Below are positions 1-5,404 of a DNA stretch of 6,525 nucleotides, piece after piece. Positions within the stretch are counted from its first letter, which is position 1, and every line of letters begins with the position of its first letter. Position numbers and translations under genes: made by a program. Source of the DNA: CAYGHG01 sp964349515 (lineage in GTDB: Bacteria > Oederibacteriota > PGYV01 > CAYGHG01); NCBI GenBank assembly GCA_964349515.1, contig CAYGHG010000131.1:1-6525 (forward strand), in the 5' to 3' direction. A model generated the notes under the pieces. It was not told the DNA's origin, did not search any database, and worked only from the letters and a program-made list of their open reading frames with translations.

Positions 1-48
1 GTAAGCGAGGGAGAACCGGGTAAAGGAAAGAAAAAGTACGGTTTCTGA
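1..48 (+). other. Possible 3' tail of an upstream gene
   Basis: Frame 1 is open from the window edge to a TGA at 46-48 and would end in a basic, glycine- and lysine-rich tail (ending GKKKYGF). Such tails are common at the C-terminus of bacterial proteins, but 15 codons cannot prove coding. On the other strand an ATG at 52-50 reads out of the window as MNQKPYFFF, so a divergent gene is an alternative. The other two + strand frames stop early (positions 2-4 and 21-23). No terminator hairpin is visible between this stop and the promoter at 75. Confidence 0.2.
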
Positions 49-62
49 TTCATCTTTCGGGT

Positions 63-73
63 TTAAATATCAC
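63..73 (+). repeat. Direct repeat copy 1, candidate operator upstream of -35
   Basis: TTAAATATCAC lies directly before the -35 box of P1, one base from TTGACA. The same 11 bases recur at 102-112. The core ATATCAC also forms the arms of the palindrome at 3840-3860 in front of the second operon, which is the main reason to read it as a protein-binding site and not chance AT-rich sequence. Confidence 0.5.
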
Positions 74-74
74 A

Positions 75-102
75 TTGACAACGTAATTATTAGTTATATA
101 AT
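75..102 (+). promoter_or_regulatory. Sigma-70-type promoter of the octahaem cytochrome operon (P1)
   Basis: TTGACA at 75-80 and TATAAT at 97-102 both match the housekeeping consensus exactly, with a 16-bp AT-rich spacer. Transcription would start near 109, giving a leader of about 28 nt before the ATG at 137. A consensus promoter this strong normally needs a repressor to be conditional, which fits the repeats on both sides of it. The call rests on consensus only. Confidence 0.75.
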
Positions 103-113
103 TAAATATCACC
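102..113 (+). repeat. Direct repeat copy 2, candidate operator over the P1 start site
   Basis: TTAAATATCAC repeats at 102-112, 39 bp from copy 1, and is followed by C, giving the ATATCACC half-site at 106-113. It begins at the last base of the -10 box and covers the predicted start of transcription, the classic place for a repressor site. No good inverted partner lies just downstream, unlike the site at 3840-3860. Confidence 0.5.
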
Positions 114-124
114 AAAATAGTAGT

Positions 125-129
125 GGAGG
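125..129 (+). promoter_or_regulatory. Ribosome binding site of the octahaem cytochrome gene
   Basis: GGAGG ends 7 nt before the ATG at 137 and decides this start: it puts a lysine/arginine-rich N-terminus and hydrophobic export signal at the front of the protein. Confidence 0.85.
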
Positions 130-136
130 TTGTCAA

Positions 137-1492
137 ATGACAAAACGCCGGCTTGTCATTGCTTTATTTTTTATCTTTCTGCCTGTATTAACTCTCACAG
201 CCAAACCTCATATGTCCAAAGAGACAAAAGCCTGCATAAAGTGCCACAATGAAAAAAACATACACATAGTCCAGATAAAAGAGTGGGAGAAAAGCAGCCA
301 CGCAAAAAAAGGCACAGGATGTTTTGAGTGCCACCAGGCAAAAAAAGGGGAGCCTGATGCCTGGGATCATGAAGGCTACACTATTTCAACAATTGTTTCC
401 CCCTTTGACTGTGCCAAATGCCACCGCAGGGAATTTGAAGAATTTGACCGCAGCCACCACTCAAAGGCAGGGGAAATTTTAGGCTCTCTTGACAACTACC
501 TGGGTGAAGTCGTACAGGGGGAGGGCGCCTCTGTTCAGGGTTGTGCGTACTGCCACGGTTCTGTTGTAAAAATGGATAAGGATAAACCCGGAAAAATGGA
601 TCCCATGACCTGGCCGAACCTCGGCATAGGCAGGCTGAACCCCGACGGCTCAAAGGGAAGCTGTTCCGCCTGCCACGCAAAACACGCTTTTTCCCTGGAA
701 GTGGCCCGCTCGCCTGACTCCTGCGGAAAGTGCCATATGGGGCCGGACCACCCGCAAAAAGAAATTTTTGAAGAATCCAAGCACGGCATAATATACAAGG
801 CGCATCTTTCCAAAATGAAGCTTGATTCAAAAAAATGGATACTTGGAAAGGAATACACGCAGGCGCCAAACTGTGTCACCTGCCATATGGGAGCGGCAAA
901 AAACATTCACAGGACCCACGACCTGGGGGAGCGCATAAGCATGGACCTGCGTTCTCCTATATCAAAGCCCAAAGAGGATCAGCAGAAAAAAATGGCAGAG
1001 ATGAAAAAAGTCTGCGCCAACTGCCACGGGCCCGAGTGGTACAATAATTTTTATAAGCAGTTTTACGCGACTGTTGACGGCTATGAAAACAGGTTCGGAA
1101 AAACCTCCGCCGCAATAATTAACTCGCTGCTTGAAGAGGGAAAACTGACAAAGACCCCTTTTGATGAGGAAATAGAGTGGGTTTATTTTGAGCTGTGGCA
1201 CCACGAAGGCAGGCGCTTAAGGCACGGTGCCGCGATGATGGGGCCGGATTTTGTGCAGTGGCACGGTTTCTATGAGGTGGCGCAGCATTTTTATTTTAAA
1301 TTCATACCAAAGGCAGAAAAACTCGCGGGGGAAAAAACCAAAAAGCTGATCGCGGGCATAATGTCAAGGCCTGAGCACAGATGGATGAAAGGCTATACGC
1401 CCGGGAACCTGAGAATACAGGAAGCGGCATATAAGGAGTGGGCAAAAATGAGGGAGGCGGCCCTTGCTGAAAGAAAAAATACAAAAAATTAA
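137..1492 (+). CDS. haoA: Octahaem cytochrome c, hydroxylamine oxidoreductase (HAO) family, probably a nitrogen-oxide reductase
   Basis: A 451-residue exported protein with eight CXXCH haem motifs at residues 33, 62, 92, 136, 176, 196, 246 and 293. The N-terminus (KRR, then hydrophobic residues 6-21) is a Sec signal, probably cut after TA-22; there is no lipobox and no C-terminal anchor, so it should be periplasmic. After the haem domain comes a helical region of about 150 residues with WHHEGRR, GAAMMGPDF and QWHGFYE, typical of the HAO/multihaem cytochrome family and not of NrfA or octahaem tetrathionate reductase. In HAO the fourth haem is the catalytic P460; here that motif is CAYCH-136. 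The protein is shorter than the Nitrosomonas enzyme (about 570 residues). Family members beside an NrfH-type gene, as in Campylobacter and Nautilia, are thought to reduce nitrite or hydroxylamine, so I infer a reductive role. Substrate and direction cannot be read from sequence. It leads an operon with the quinol dehydrogenase and cytochrome c synthase genes. Confidence 0.92.
   Translation: MTKRRLVIALFFIFLPVLTLTAKPHMSKETKACIKCHNEKNIHIVQIKEWEKSSHAKKGTGCFECHQAKKGEPDAWDHEGYTISTIVSPFDCAKCHRREFEEFDRSHHSKAGEILGSLDNYLGEVVQGEGASVQGCAYCHGSVVKMDKDKPGKMDPMTWPNLGIGRLNPDGSKGSCSACHAKHAFSLEVARSPDSCGKCHMGPDHPQKEIFEESKHGIIYKAHLSKMKLDSKKWILGKEYTQAPNCVTCHMGAAKNIHRTHDLGERISMDLRSPISKPKEDQQKKMAEMKKVCANCHGPEWYNNFYKQFYATVDGYENRFGKTSAAIINSLLEEGKLTKTPFDEEIEWVYFELWHHEGRRLRHGAAMMGPDFVQWHGFYEVAQHFYFKFIPKAEKLAGEKTKKLIAGIMSRPEHRWMKGYTPGNLRIQEAAYKEWAKMREAALAERKNTKN
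1453..1457 (+). promoter_or_regulatory. Ribosome binding site that decides a TTG start
   Basis: GGAGG lies inside the 3' end of the octahaem gene, 6 nt before the TTG at 1464. No ATG or GTG follows in frame before the transmembrane segment and first haem motif (the next ATG, near 1619, lies within the haem 1 motif), so this site supports the TTG start of the tetrahaem gene. Confidence 0.75.
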
Positions 1493-2021
1493 GGATTTTT
1501 ATCAGAATCACAAAAAAGGTGTTATTGCAGCCGCCGCGGGGCTCTTTGTATTCGGCGTTATTTTCACTTACGTTTCAGTGGAACTGACCTCAACTGTTGA
1601 GTTCTGTTCGTCCTGCCATGAGATGAAGCCCGCATACGAGAGCTGGAAAAAATCCACACACTACAATGTGAAAGAGGGGGAAAAACGCGCTTCCTGCCGG
1701 GACTGCCACGTGCCGCCCTGGACTAACCCGGTAAACGTCCTGTACACAAAGGCGTACCACGGAATAAAGGATGTTTACAAACATTATGCCGACGCGGACA
1801 AACTCAGTGACCCGGGCTACCACGAGGCGATGCGCTACAAGGCGCCCAAGGGGATAAGCAACAGCAGCTGTCTGAAATGCCACGGTGACGTTTATAAAAA
1901 GGAATATCCCGGCAAGGTAAATATTCACAAAGAACTGAAAAAAAACAGGGGTTCGCGCTGCTCTGACTGCCACACGGATATGGTGCACTACCCATATCCG
2001 TTTGAACTCCTGAAAAAGTAG
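1464..2021 (+). CDS. haoC: NapC/NrfH-family tetrahaem cytochrome c, membrane quinol dehydrogenase
   Basis: A 185-residue protein with one N-terminal membrane helix (about residues 18-38, after a basic KKIKDFYQNHKK start) and four CXXCH motifs at 48, 78, 136 and 166. The first, CSSCHEM, carries the CXXCHXM pattern in which the methionine is the unusual ligand of haem 1 in NrfH, the haem next to the quinol site. The size and haem spacing match NapC/NirT/NrfH proteins. It should take electrons from menaquinol on the outer face of the cytoplasmic membrane and pass them to the octahaem cytochrome encoded just upstream, and it may also anchor that protein. Translation starts at TTG and the first 29 bp lie inside the upstream gene, which suggests translational coupling and matched synthesis of the two partners. 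Such genes paired with HAO-like proteins are called haoC; nrfH would be an equally fair family label. Confidence 0.9.
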   Translation: MLKEKIQKIKDFYQNHKKGVIAAAAGLFVFGVIFTYVSVELTSTVEFCSSCHEMKPAYESWKKSTHYNVKEGEKRASCRDCHVPPWTNPVNVLYTKAYHGIKDVYKHYADADKLSDPGYHEAMRYKAPKGISNSSCLKCHGDVYKKEYPGKVNIHKELKKNRGSRCSDCHTDMVHYPYPFELLKK

Positions 2022-2030
2022 GTTTTTATT

Positions 2031-3017
2031 ATGAAAAAGATTGTATCCTTTCTTACTTCAATGAAAACAGCCGTGGGGCTGTTCATATTCATATCCGCGG
2101 TTTCTGTTTTCGGAACAGTTATTTCTCAGGAGGCCGCAGACAGGCTGATATACAAGAGCCCCTGGTTTATGGCAATTCTGTTTTTTCTGGCGGCATCCAC
2201 CGTTATGTGCGTGCAAAAAAGGCTTCCGGTCACGCGGTCTAATTTTTACAGCATTCTTGCGCACGCGGGAATTCCCGTGATACTGGCGGGCGGGCTTATA
2301 GGTTCGGTTTGGGGTATAAAAGGCATGATGCACATAGAAGAGGGGCAGGAACTGTCGGCGATAATGACAACCGCGCATAAAGAGGAAGCGCTGCCGTTTT
2401 CGGTCCGGTTGATAAGTTTTTCAGTGGAGCCATATCAACAGGCAGTTTCGCACAGGCTTGTGTTCTACAATGAAAAGGGTAAAAAAGCCGGTTTCATTAA
2501 TTTCAACGGAAGCGGTGTTTATACCGCTTCGAAAAAAATACGGGACATCGGGATAACAGAAATTTACTCTGATTTTGTGCTCGCAGAGGCGGGGAAGCCC
2601 GCAAACCGTACGGACAGATGGGAAAACCCGGCGGTAAAAATAAGTTTTGGCGGCGAGGAGGGCTGGCTGTTCGCAAAGTACCCGTCGTTTCACGGCACCA
2701 GGCTCTGGAACGGGTATCATATTATATATGAGCCGAGAATCAGCGGCGGCGGCATCCGTGCTTATACCAGCCGCGTGTCAATACAGGAAAACGGCAGCGT
2801 TGTCGTGAGGGAGGCAAATATCGGCGTTAATTCTCCCTTAACTCACAGGGGCTGGGTGATTTACCAGCATTCATACGACGCGGAAAATGAGGGCTGGACA
2901 GGGCTGATGTTCAAAAAAGACCCCGGTGTTAATATTGCATATACAGGGTTTATTCTGCTGATTTGCGGGTTGTTTGGAATTTACTTTACAAAATACGGCA
3001 CAAGAAAGGGCGGATGA
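2031..3017 (+). CDS. resB: ResB-like System II cytochrome c biogenesis protein
   Basis: A 328-residue membrane protein, the CcsB/ResB half of the System II haem-handling synthase that attaches haem to apocytochromes c outside the membrane. Three hydrophobic segments lie at about residues 13-31, 45-62 and 74-95, then an extracytoplasmic domain of about 200 residues and a last helix at 301-320. The family pattern is clear: LTSMKTAVGLFIF, SVFGTVISQ, VMCVQKR in the N-terminal part, a His in the third helix (AHAG, His-78) and VNSPLTHRGWVIYQ before the last helix. It is short next to Bacillus ResB (over 500 residues), as in many anaerobes. The gene starts 9 bp after the tetrahaem gene, with only a weak AGG as ribosome site, and its end overlaps the CcsA gene. 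Its place in the operon suggests it serves the 12 haem sites encoded upstream. Confidence 0.9.
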   Translation: MKKIVSFLTSMKTAVGLFIFISAVSVFGTVISQEAADRLIYKSPWFMAILFFLAASTVMCVQKRLPVTRSNFYSILAHAGIPVILAGGLIGSVWGIKGMMHIEEGQELSAIMTTAHKEEALPFSVRLISFSVEPYQQAVSHRLVFYNEKGKKAGFINFNGSGVYTASKKIRDIGITEIYSDFVLAEAGKPANRTDRWENPAVKISFGGEEGWLFAKYPSFHGTRLWNGYHIIYEPRISGGGIRAYTSRVSIQENGSVVVREANIGVNSPLTHRGWVIYQHSYDAENEGWTGLMFKKDPGVNIAYTGFILLICGLFGIYFTKYGTRKGG

Positions 3018-3799
3018 CCATGGCTCACTACACAATGGCGGTAAACGGTTCGATGGCGGCTCTCTCTATTGCGGCGGTTCTGTCGCTGGTGTTTCTGGTT
3101 TCAGGGAAAAAAGCTGCCGGAGCAGCTCTGAAGGTATTTTATTTTGTTTCCGCGGCGCTGCTTGCGGCTGCAATTGTTCTGCGCTGGACAGAGGGGGGCT
3201 ACCCGCCGCTTTCTAATACATATGAAACCCTGCTGCTTTTTGCATTTATGACTTTATGCGCCTGGTTTTTCCTGGCGAAGAATGCTTTGTCGGCGGTGTT
3301 TATGTGCGGGCTGACCTTCGCGGCGCTGATAATGACGGCGGGCTCCTCGCTTATCAACGAGGCGCCGAGGCCGCTTGTACCCGCGCTGCAGAGCAACTGG
3401 CTCACAATACACGTGCTTTTTAGTTTTGTCAGTTACGCGGCTTTTGCGGTTTCATTTGTATCAGCCGTTATTGTCCTGTTTTCCAAAGATGAAAAAATCA
3501 AGGCGGCCGATGCGGTGTCATATAAGAGCATACTCACAGGCTTCCCTTTTCTTACTCTCGGAATAATCACAGGCGCAGTCTGGGCCGAGCGCGCCTGGGG
3601 AGCCTGGTGGAGCTGGGACCCGAAAGAAACCTGGGCGCTTATTACCTGGTTTGTCTATGCGGCATACCTGCACCTTAGGCTTTCAAAGTGTTGGGGCGGA
3701 AAAAAGTCAGCGTGGGTGTCTGCCGCGGGATTCTGCTTTGTTTTGTTTACCTATTTCGGAGTCAATTACCTTCTGGGCGGACTGCACAGCTATAAATAA
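3014..3799 (+). CDS. ccsA: CcsA/ResC-like cytochrome c synthase subunit
   Basis: A 261-residue polytopic membrane protein of the CcmC/CcmF/CcsA haem-handling family. The tryptophan-rich WWD motif (WGAWWSWDPKETW) is at residues 195-207, where haem is presented to the apocytochrome. Conserved-type histidines flank it: His-133 (WLTIHV), His-220 (YLHLR) and His-258 (GGLHSY); in CcsA proteins a periplasmic pair on either side of WWD ligates the haem, and His-133 and His-258 are my candidates. With ResB it forms the bipartite System II synthase. I chose the ATG at 3014 because it overlaps the ResB stop as ATGA and follows GAAAGGG. The ATG at 3020 is nearly as good and better spaced from that site. 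An ATG further upstream at 2963 would overlap ResB by 55 bp and lacks a clear ribosome site. It ends the first operon; no terminator hairpin with a T-run follows. Confidence 0.9.
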   Translation: MTMAHYTMAVNGSMAALSIAAVLSLVFLVSGKKAAGAALKVFYFVSAALLAAAIVLRWTEGGYPPLSNTYETLLLFAFMTLCAWFFLAKNALSAVFMCGLTFAALIMTAGSSLINEAPRPLVPALQSNWLTIHVLFSFVSYAAFAVSFVSAVIVLFSKDEKIKAADAVSYKSILTGFPFLTLGIITGAVWAERAWGAWWSWDPKETWALITWFVYAAYLHLRLSKCWGGKKSAWVSAAGFCFVLFTYFGVNYLLGGLHSYK

Positions 3800-3812
3800 T
3801 TTTTGATTTTTG

Positions 3813-3841
3813 TTGACAAAAGCACTTATATTTTGTAATAT
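3813..3841 (+). promoter_or_regulatory. Candidate promoter of the ferredoxin/hemerythrin operon (P2)
   Basis: TTGACA at 3813-3818 is a perfect -35 box. With a 17-bp spacer the -10 would be TAATAT at 3836-3841 (four of six consensus bases); TGTAAT at 3834-3839 is closer to consensus but leaves only 15 bp. Transcription would start near 3848, inside the palindrome at 3840-3860, giving a leader of about 73 nt. Weaker than P1 but with the same arrangement relative to the ATATCACC motif. Confidence 0.55.
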
Positions 3842-3860
3842 ATCACCAGAAAGGTGATAT
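3840..3860. promoter_or_regulatory. Palindromic candidate operator of P2
   Basis: Perfect 8-bp arms ATATCACC (3840-3847) and GGTGATAT (3853-3860) are separated by AGAAA. The site touches the -10 region and covers the expected start of transcription. The left arm is identical to 106-113 at P1. No T-run follows (next bases TCAATCC) and the arms are half A/T, so it is a poor terminator; a dimeric repressor site is the better reading. I do not recognise the regulator. Confidence 0.6.
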
Positions 3861-3862
3861 TC

Positions 3863-3885
3863 AATCCTTCGGCAGGCTCAGAATT
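3863..3885. repeat. Degenerate small hairpin element
   Basis: AATCCT (3863-3868) and AGAATT (3880-3885) pair at five of six positions around the loop TTCGGCAGGCTC-like core at 3868-3880. It resembles a small dispersed repeat with a core like CTTCGACAAGCTCAGG seen between genes in many environmental bacterial genomes, with one arm decayed. The resemblance is from memory of such sequences; copies elsewhere in this genome would be needed to call it a family. Confidence 0.35.
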
Positions 3886-3909
3886 CTCTGTAAAGAAGAA
3901 AATAAAAAC

Positions 3910-3915
3910 AGGAGG
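3910..3915 (+). promoter_or_regulatory. Ribosome binding site of the ferredoxin-domain gene
   Basis: AGGAGG ends 5 nt before the ATG at 3921. This is a full-strength site and fixes the start; a second Met at codon 5 lacks a comparable site. Confidence 0.85.
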
Positions 3916-3920
3916 TAAAC

Positions 3921-4772
3921 ATGTTAAGAGAAATGATCACGATAGACGAAGACAAGTGCAACGGCTGCGGGTTGTGTGTGCCCGGGTGCCCTGAGGGGGC
4001 ATTGCAGGTAATAGACGGAAAAGTCCGGCTGGTCTCAGACCTGCTTTGTGACGGACTCGGAGCGTGTGTGGGCGAGTGCCCCGAGGGAGCCCTTAAGGTT
4101 GAAAAAAAAGAGGCAGTCCCCTATGACGAAAGGAAAGTCATGGAAAATATAGTAAAGGCAGGGGCAAATACCATTAAAGCACACCTGAAACACTTAAACG
4201 GCCACGGACAAAAAGAGTTCCTCAGTATTGCGCTTGAAGTCTTAAAGGAAAAAAATGTTGATATACCAAACTATAAGGAGGCAAAAATGGCGCATCATCA
4301 CGGAGGCGGCGGCTGCCCGGGGTCGAGGGTGCTTGACTTTTCAGGTGAAAGGGAGAATACTTCAGATACAGGTAATACGGGGGAACAACCGTCATTTTTA
4401 AGGCAGTGGCCTGTCCAGCTTCATCTTGTTTCGCCGCAGGCGCCATACTTTGAAAAAGCTGACGTACTGCTGGCGGCTGACTGTGTGGCTTTTTCGCTGG
4501 GTAATTTCCACAGGGATTACCTGAAAGGCAGGGCGCTGGCTATTGCCTGCCCGAAACTTGACTCTGATATGGAAGTCTATACTGAAAAAATAACCGCCAT
4601 GATTGATGAAGCAAAAATAAACACTCTGACTGTAATGATAATGCAGGTGCCGTGCTGCGGCGGGTTGTTGGGGATTGCAAAGCAGGCAGCAGCAAAGGCA
4701 AAACGGAAAGTTCCTGTAAAAGCAATAGTAGTGGGGTTAAAGGGCGAGATTTTGAGTGAGGAATGGGCGTAG
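3921..4772 (+). CDS. Ferredoxin-domain protein with Cys-rich C-terminal domain
   Basis: A 283-residue protein with no signal or membrane segment, so cytoplasmic. Residues 7-60 are a two-motif ferredoxin domain. The first motif is complete (Cys 13, 16, 19, 23: CNGCGLCVPGCP) and should bind [4Fe-4S]. The second (CDGLGACVGECP, residues 43-54) has Leu-46 where the second Cys is expected, leaving three cysteines. A helical linker (about 66-120) leads to a His/Gly-rich stretch AHHHGGGGCPG (124-134), then a C-terminal domain (about 158-283) with FLRQWPVQLHLVSP, ADCVAF, ACPKLD and VPCCGG, adding Cys 132, 188, 210, 245 and 246 as possible ligands. I recognise the layout as a widespread, uncharacterised family of anaerobes, usually annotated only as a 4Fe-4S protein. 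It leads an operon with DUF1858, hemerythrin and PAS genes, so a role in electron transfer or Fe-S handling during nitrogen-oxide or oxygen stress is a reasonable inference, not shown by sequence. Confidence 0.88.
   Translation: MLREMITIDEDKCNGCGLCVPGCPEGALQVIDGKVRLVSDLLCDGLGACVGECPEGALKVEKKEAVPYDERKVMENIVKAGANTIKAHLKHLNGHGQKEFLSIALEVLKEKNVDIPNYKEAKMAHHHGGGGCPGSRVLDFSGERENTSDTGNTGEQPSFLRQWPVQLHLVSPQAPYFEKADVLLAADCVAFSLGNFHRDYLKGRALAIACPKLDSDMEVYTEKITAMIDEAKINTLTVMIMQVPCCGGLLGIAKQAAAKAKRKVPVKAIVVGLKGEILSEEWA
4275..4281 (+). promoter_or_regulatory. Possible internal ribosome binding site inside the ferredoxin-domain gene
   Basis: AAGGAGG is followed after 5 nt by an in-frame ATG at 4287, codon 123, exactly where the linker ends and the AHHHGGGGCPG stretch begins. 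Initiation here would yield a 161-residue protein holding the Cys-rich C-terminal domain without the ferredoxin domain. The same bases are simply codons for KEAK, so this may be accidental. Confidence 0.35.
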
Positions 4773-4780
4773 AAGGCAGG

Positions 4781-4808
4781 TTAAAGTTTAAAGTGTAAAG
4801 TTGAAAGT
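4781..4808 (+). repeat. Four tandem copies of a 7-bp repeat
   Basis: TTAAAGT, TTAAAGT, GTAAAGT and TGAAAGT run head to tail in the 56-bp gap between the ferredoxin-domain gene and the DUF1858 gene, ending just before the ribosome site at 4815-4822. The first two copies are identical, the others differ by one base from the consensus. Short AAAGTT-type arrays occur between genes in many environmental genomes; expansion or loss of units could change spacing here. Confidence 0.7.
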
Positions 4809-4828
4809 TAAAACAGGAAGGAGAAAAC

Positions 4829-5395
4829 ATGGAAAAGCCAAACGGGATTATAACTGAAAACGACAAGGTTTATGATGTAGTTACGGCACATCCTGAGCTT
4901 AAGGATGTATTAAAAGAGATGTCACCCAAATTCGTGAAACTCAACAACCCTGTGGTTTTTAATACTGTTGCGAAAGTGACCACCCTTAAAATGGCTTCCA
5001 AAATCGGGGATGTTTACCTGAAAGAAATGCTCTACAGGCTGAATGAGGCCATAGGCAAAGGCTCGGAGTATATGGCATGGTTTAAGTCGCAGATACCCGC
5101 GATGCAGGAGGAGTTTATGAAAAAACAGTTTGGGGATGAAAAAGAAAGCAAAGAGATGCCGGGCTGGGTAAAACAGGCGTCAGACTATGAAGTTGTTGAC
5201 GCAAGAACCTTGTCAGAAGAGCCTTTTCCGGTTGTTGCCGCAAAAGCCGGCAGCATTAAGGCAGGCGGCGGGTTTGTTCTTGTGCAGGCTTTTAAGCCCT
5301 CTCCGCTGATACACTACCTTGAAACGCAGGGTTTTGAGAGCTGGGTTGAAAAAAAAGATGAGAACGAATACCGGGTGTATTTTTTGAAAAAATGA
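4829..5395 (+). CDS. DUF1858 + DUF2249 domain protein
   Basis: A 188-residue cytoplasmic protein with two small domains. Residues about 6-72 match DUF1858 (ITENDKVYDVVTAHPELKDVLKEM, then NPVVFNTVAKVTTLKMASKIG), a helical domain related to the N-terminal domain of ScdA; it lacks the paired cysteines found in ScdA itself. Residues about 118-188 match DUF2249 (VVDARTL..., then QAFKPSPLIHYLETQGFESWVEK), a small alpha/beta domain. A linker with acidic and lysine residues joins them. Neither domain has an established reaction. ScdA_N is fused to di-iron hemerythrin domains in the RIC (YtfE/ScdA) proteins, which act after nitric oxide or oxidative damage to Fe-S clusters; here a hemerythrin gene follows 9 bp downstream. 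The ATG is set by AGGAAGGA at 4815-4822. A shared stress role with its neighbours is inferred from context. Confidence 0.85.
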   Translation: MEKPNGIITENDKVYDVVTAHPELKDVLKEMSPKFVKLNNPVVFNTVAKVTTLKMASKIGDVYLKEMLYRLNEAIGKGSEYMAWFKSQIPAMQEEFMKKQFGDEKESKEMPGWVKQASDYEVVDARTLSEEPFPVVAAKAGSIKAGGGFVLVQAFKPSPLIHYLETQGFESWVEKKDENEYRVYFLKK

Positions 5396-5404
5396 GGTGC
5401 CAAA

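Noticed and set aside
381..906. Two minus-strand open frames under the octahaem gene
   Set aside because: They lie opposite eight-haem coding sequence with clear motifs, have no ribosome site I can see, and give Pro/Cys/Arg-rich products without a recognisable domain.
137..1492. NrfA nitrite reductase or octahaem tetrathionate reductase for the first gene
   Set aside because: Eight CXXCH motifs without the CXXCK haem of NrfA or tetrathionate reductase, and the C-terminal WHHEGRR/QWHGFYE region, fit the HAO family better.
2963..3013. Upstream ATG giving a 278-residue CcsA
   Set aside because: It adds a basic 17-residue stretch inside the ResB gene without a good ribosome site; the ATGA overlap at 3014 is the usual resB/ccsA arrangement.
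3840..3860. Rho-independent terminator after the CcsA gene
   Set aside because: The stem is short and half A/T, and no T-run follows in either direction that would support termination of the first operon.
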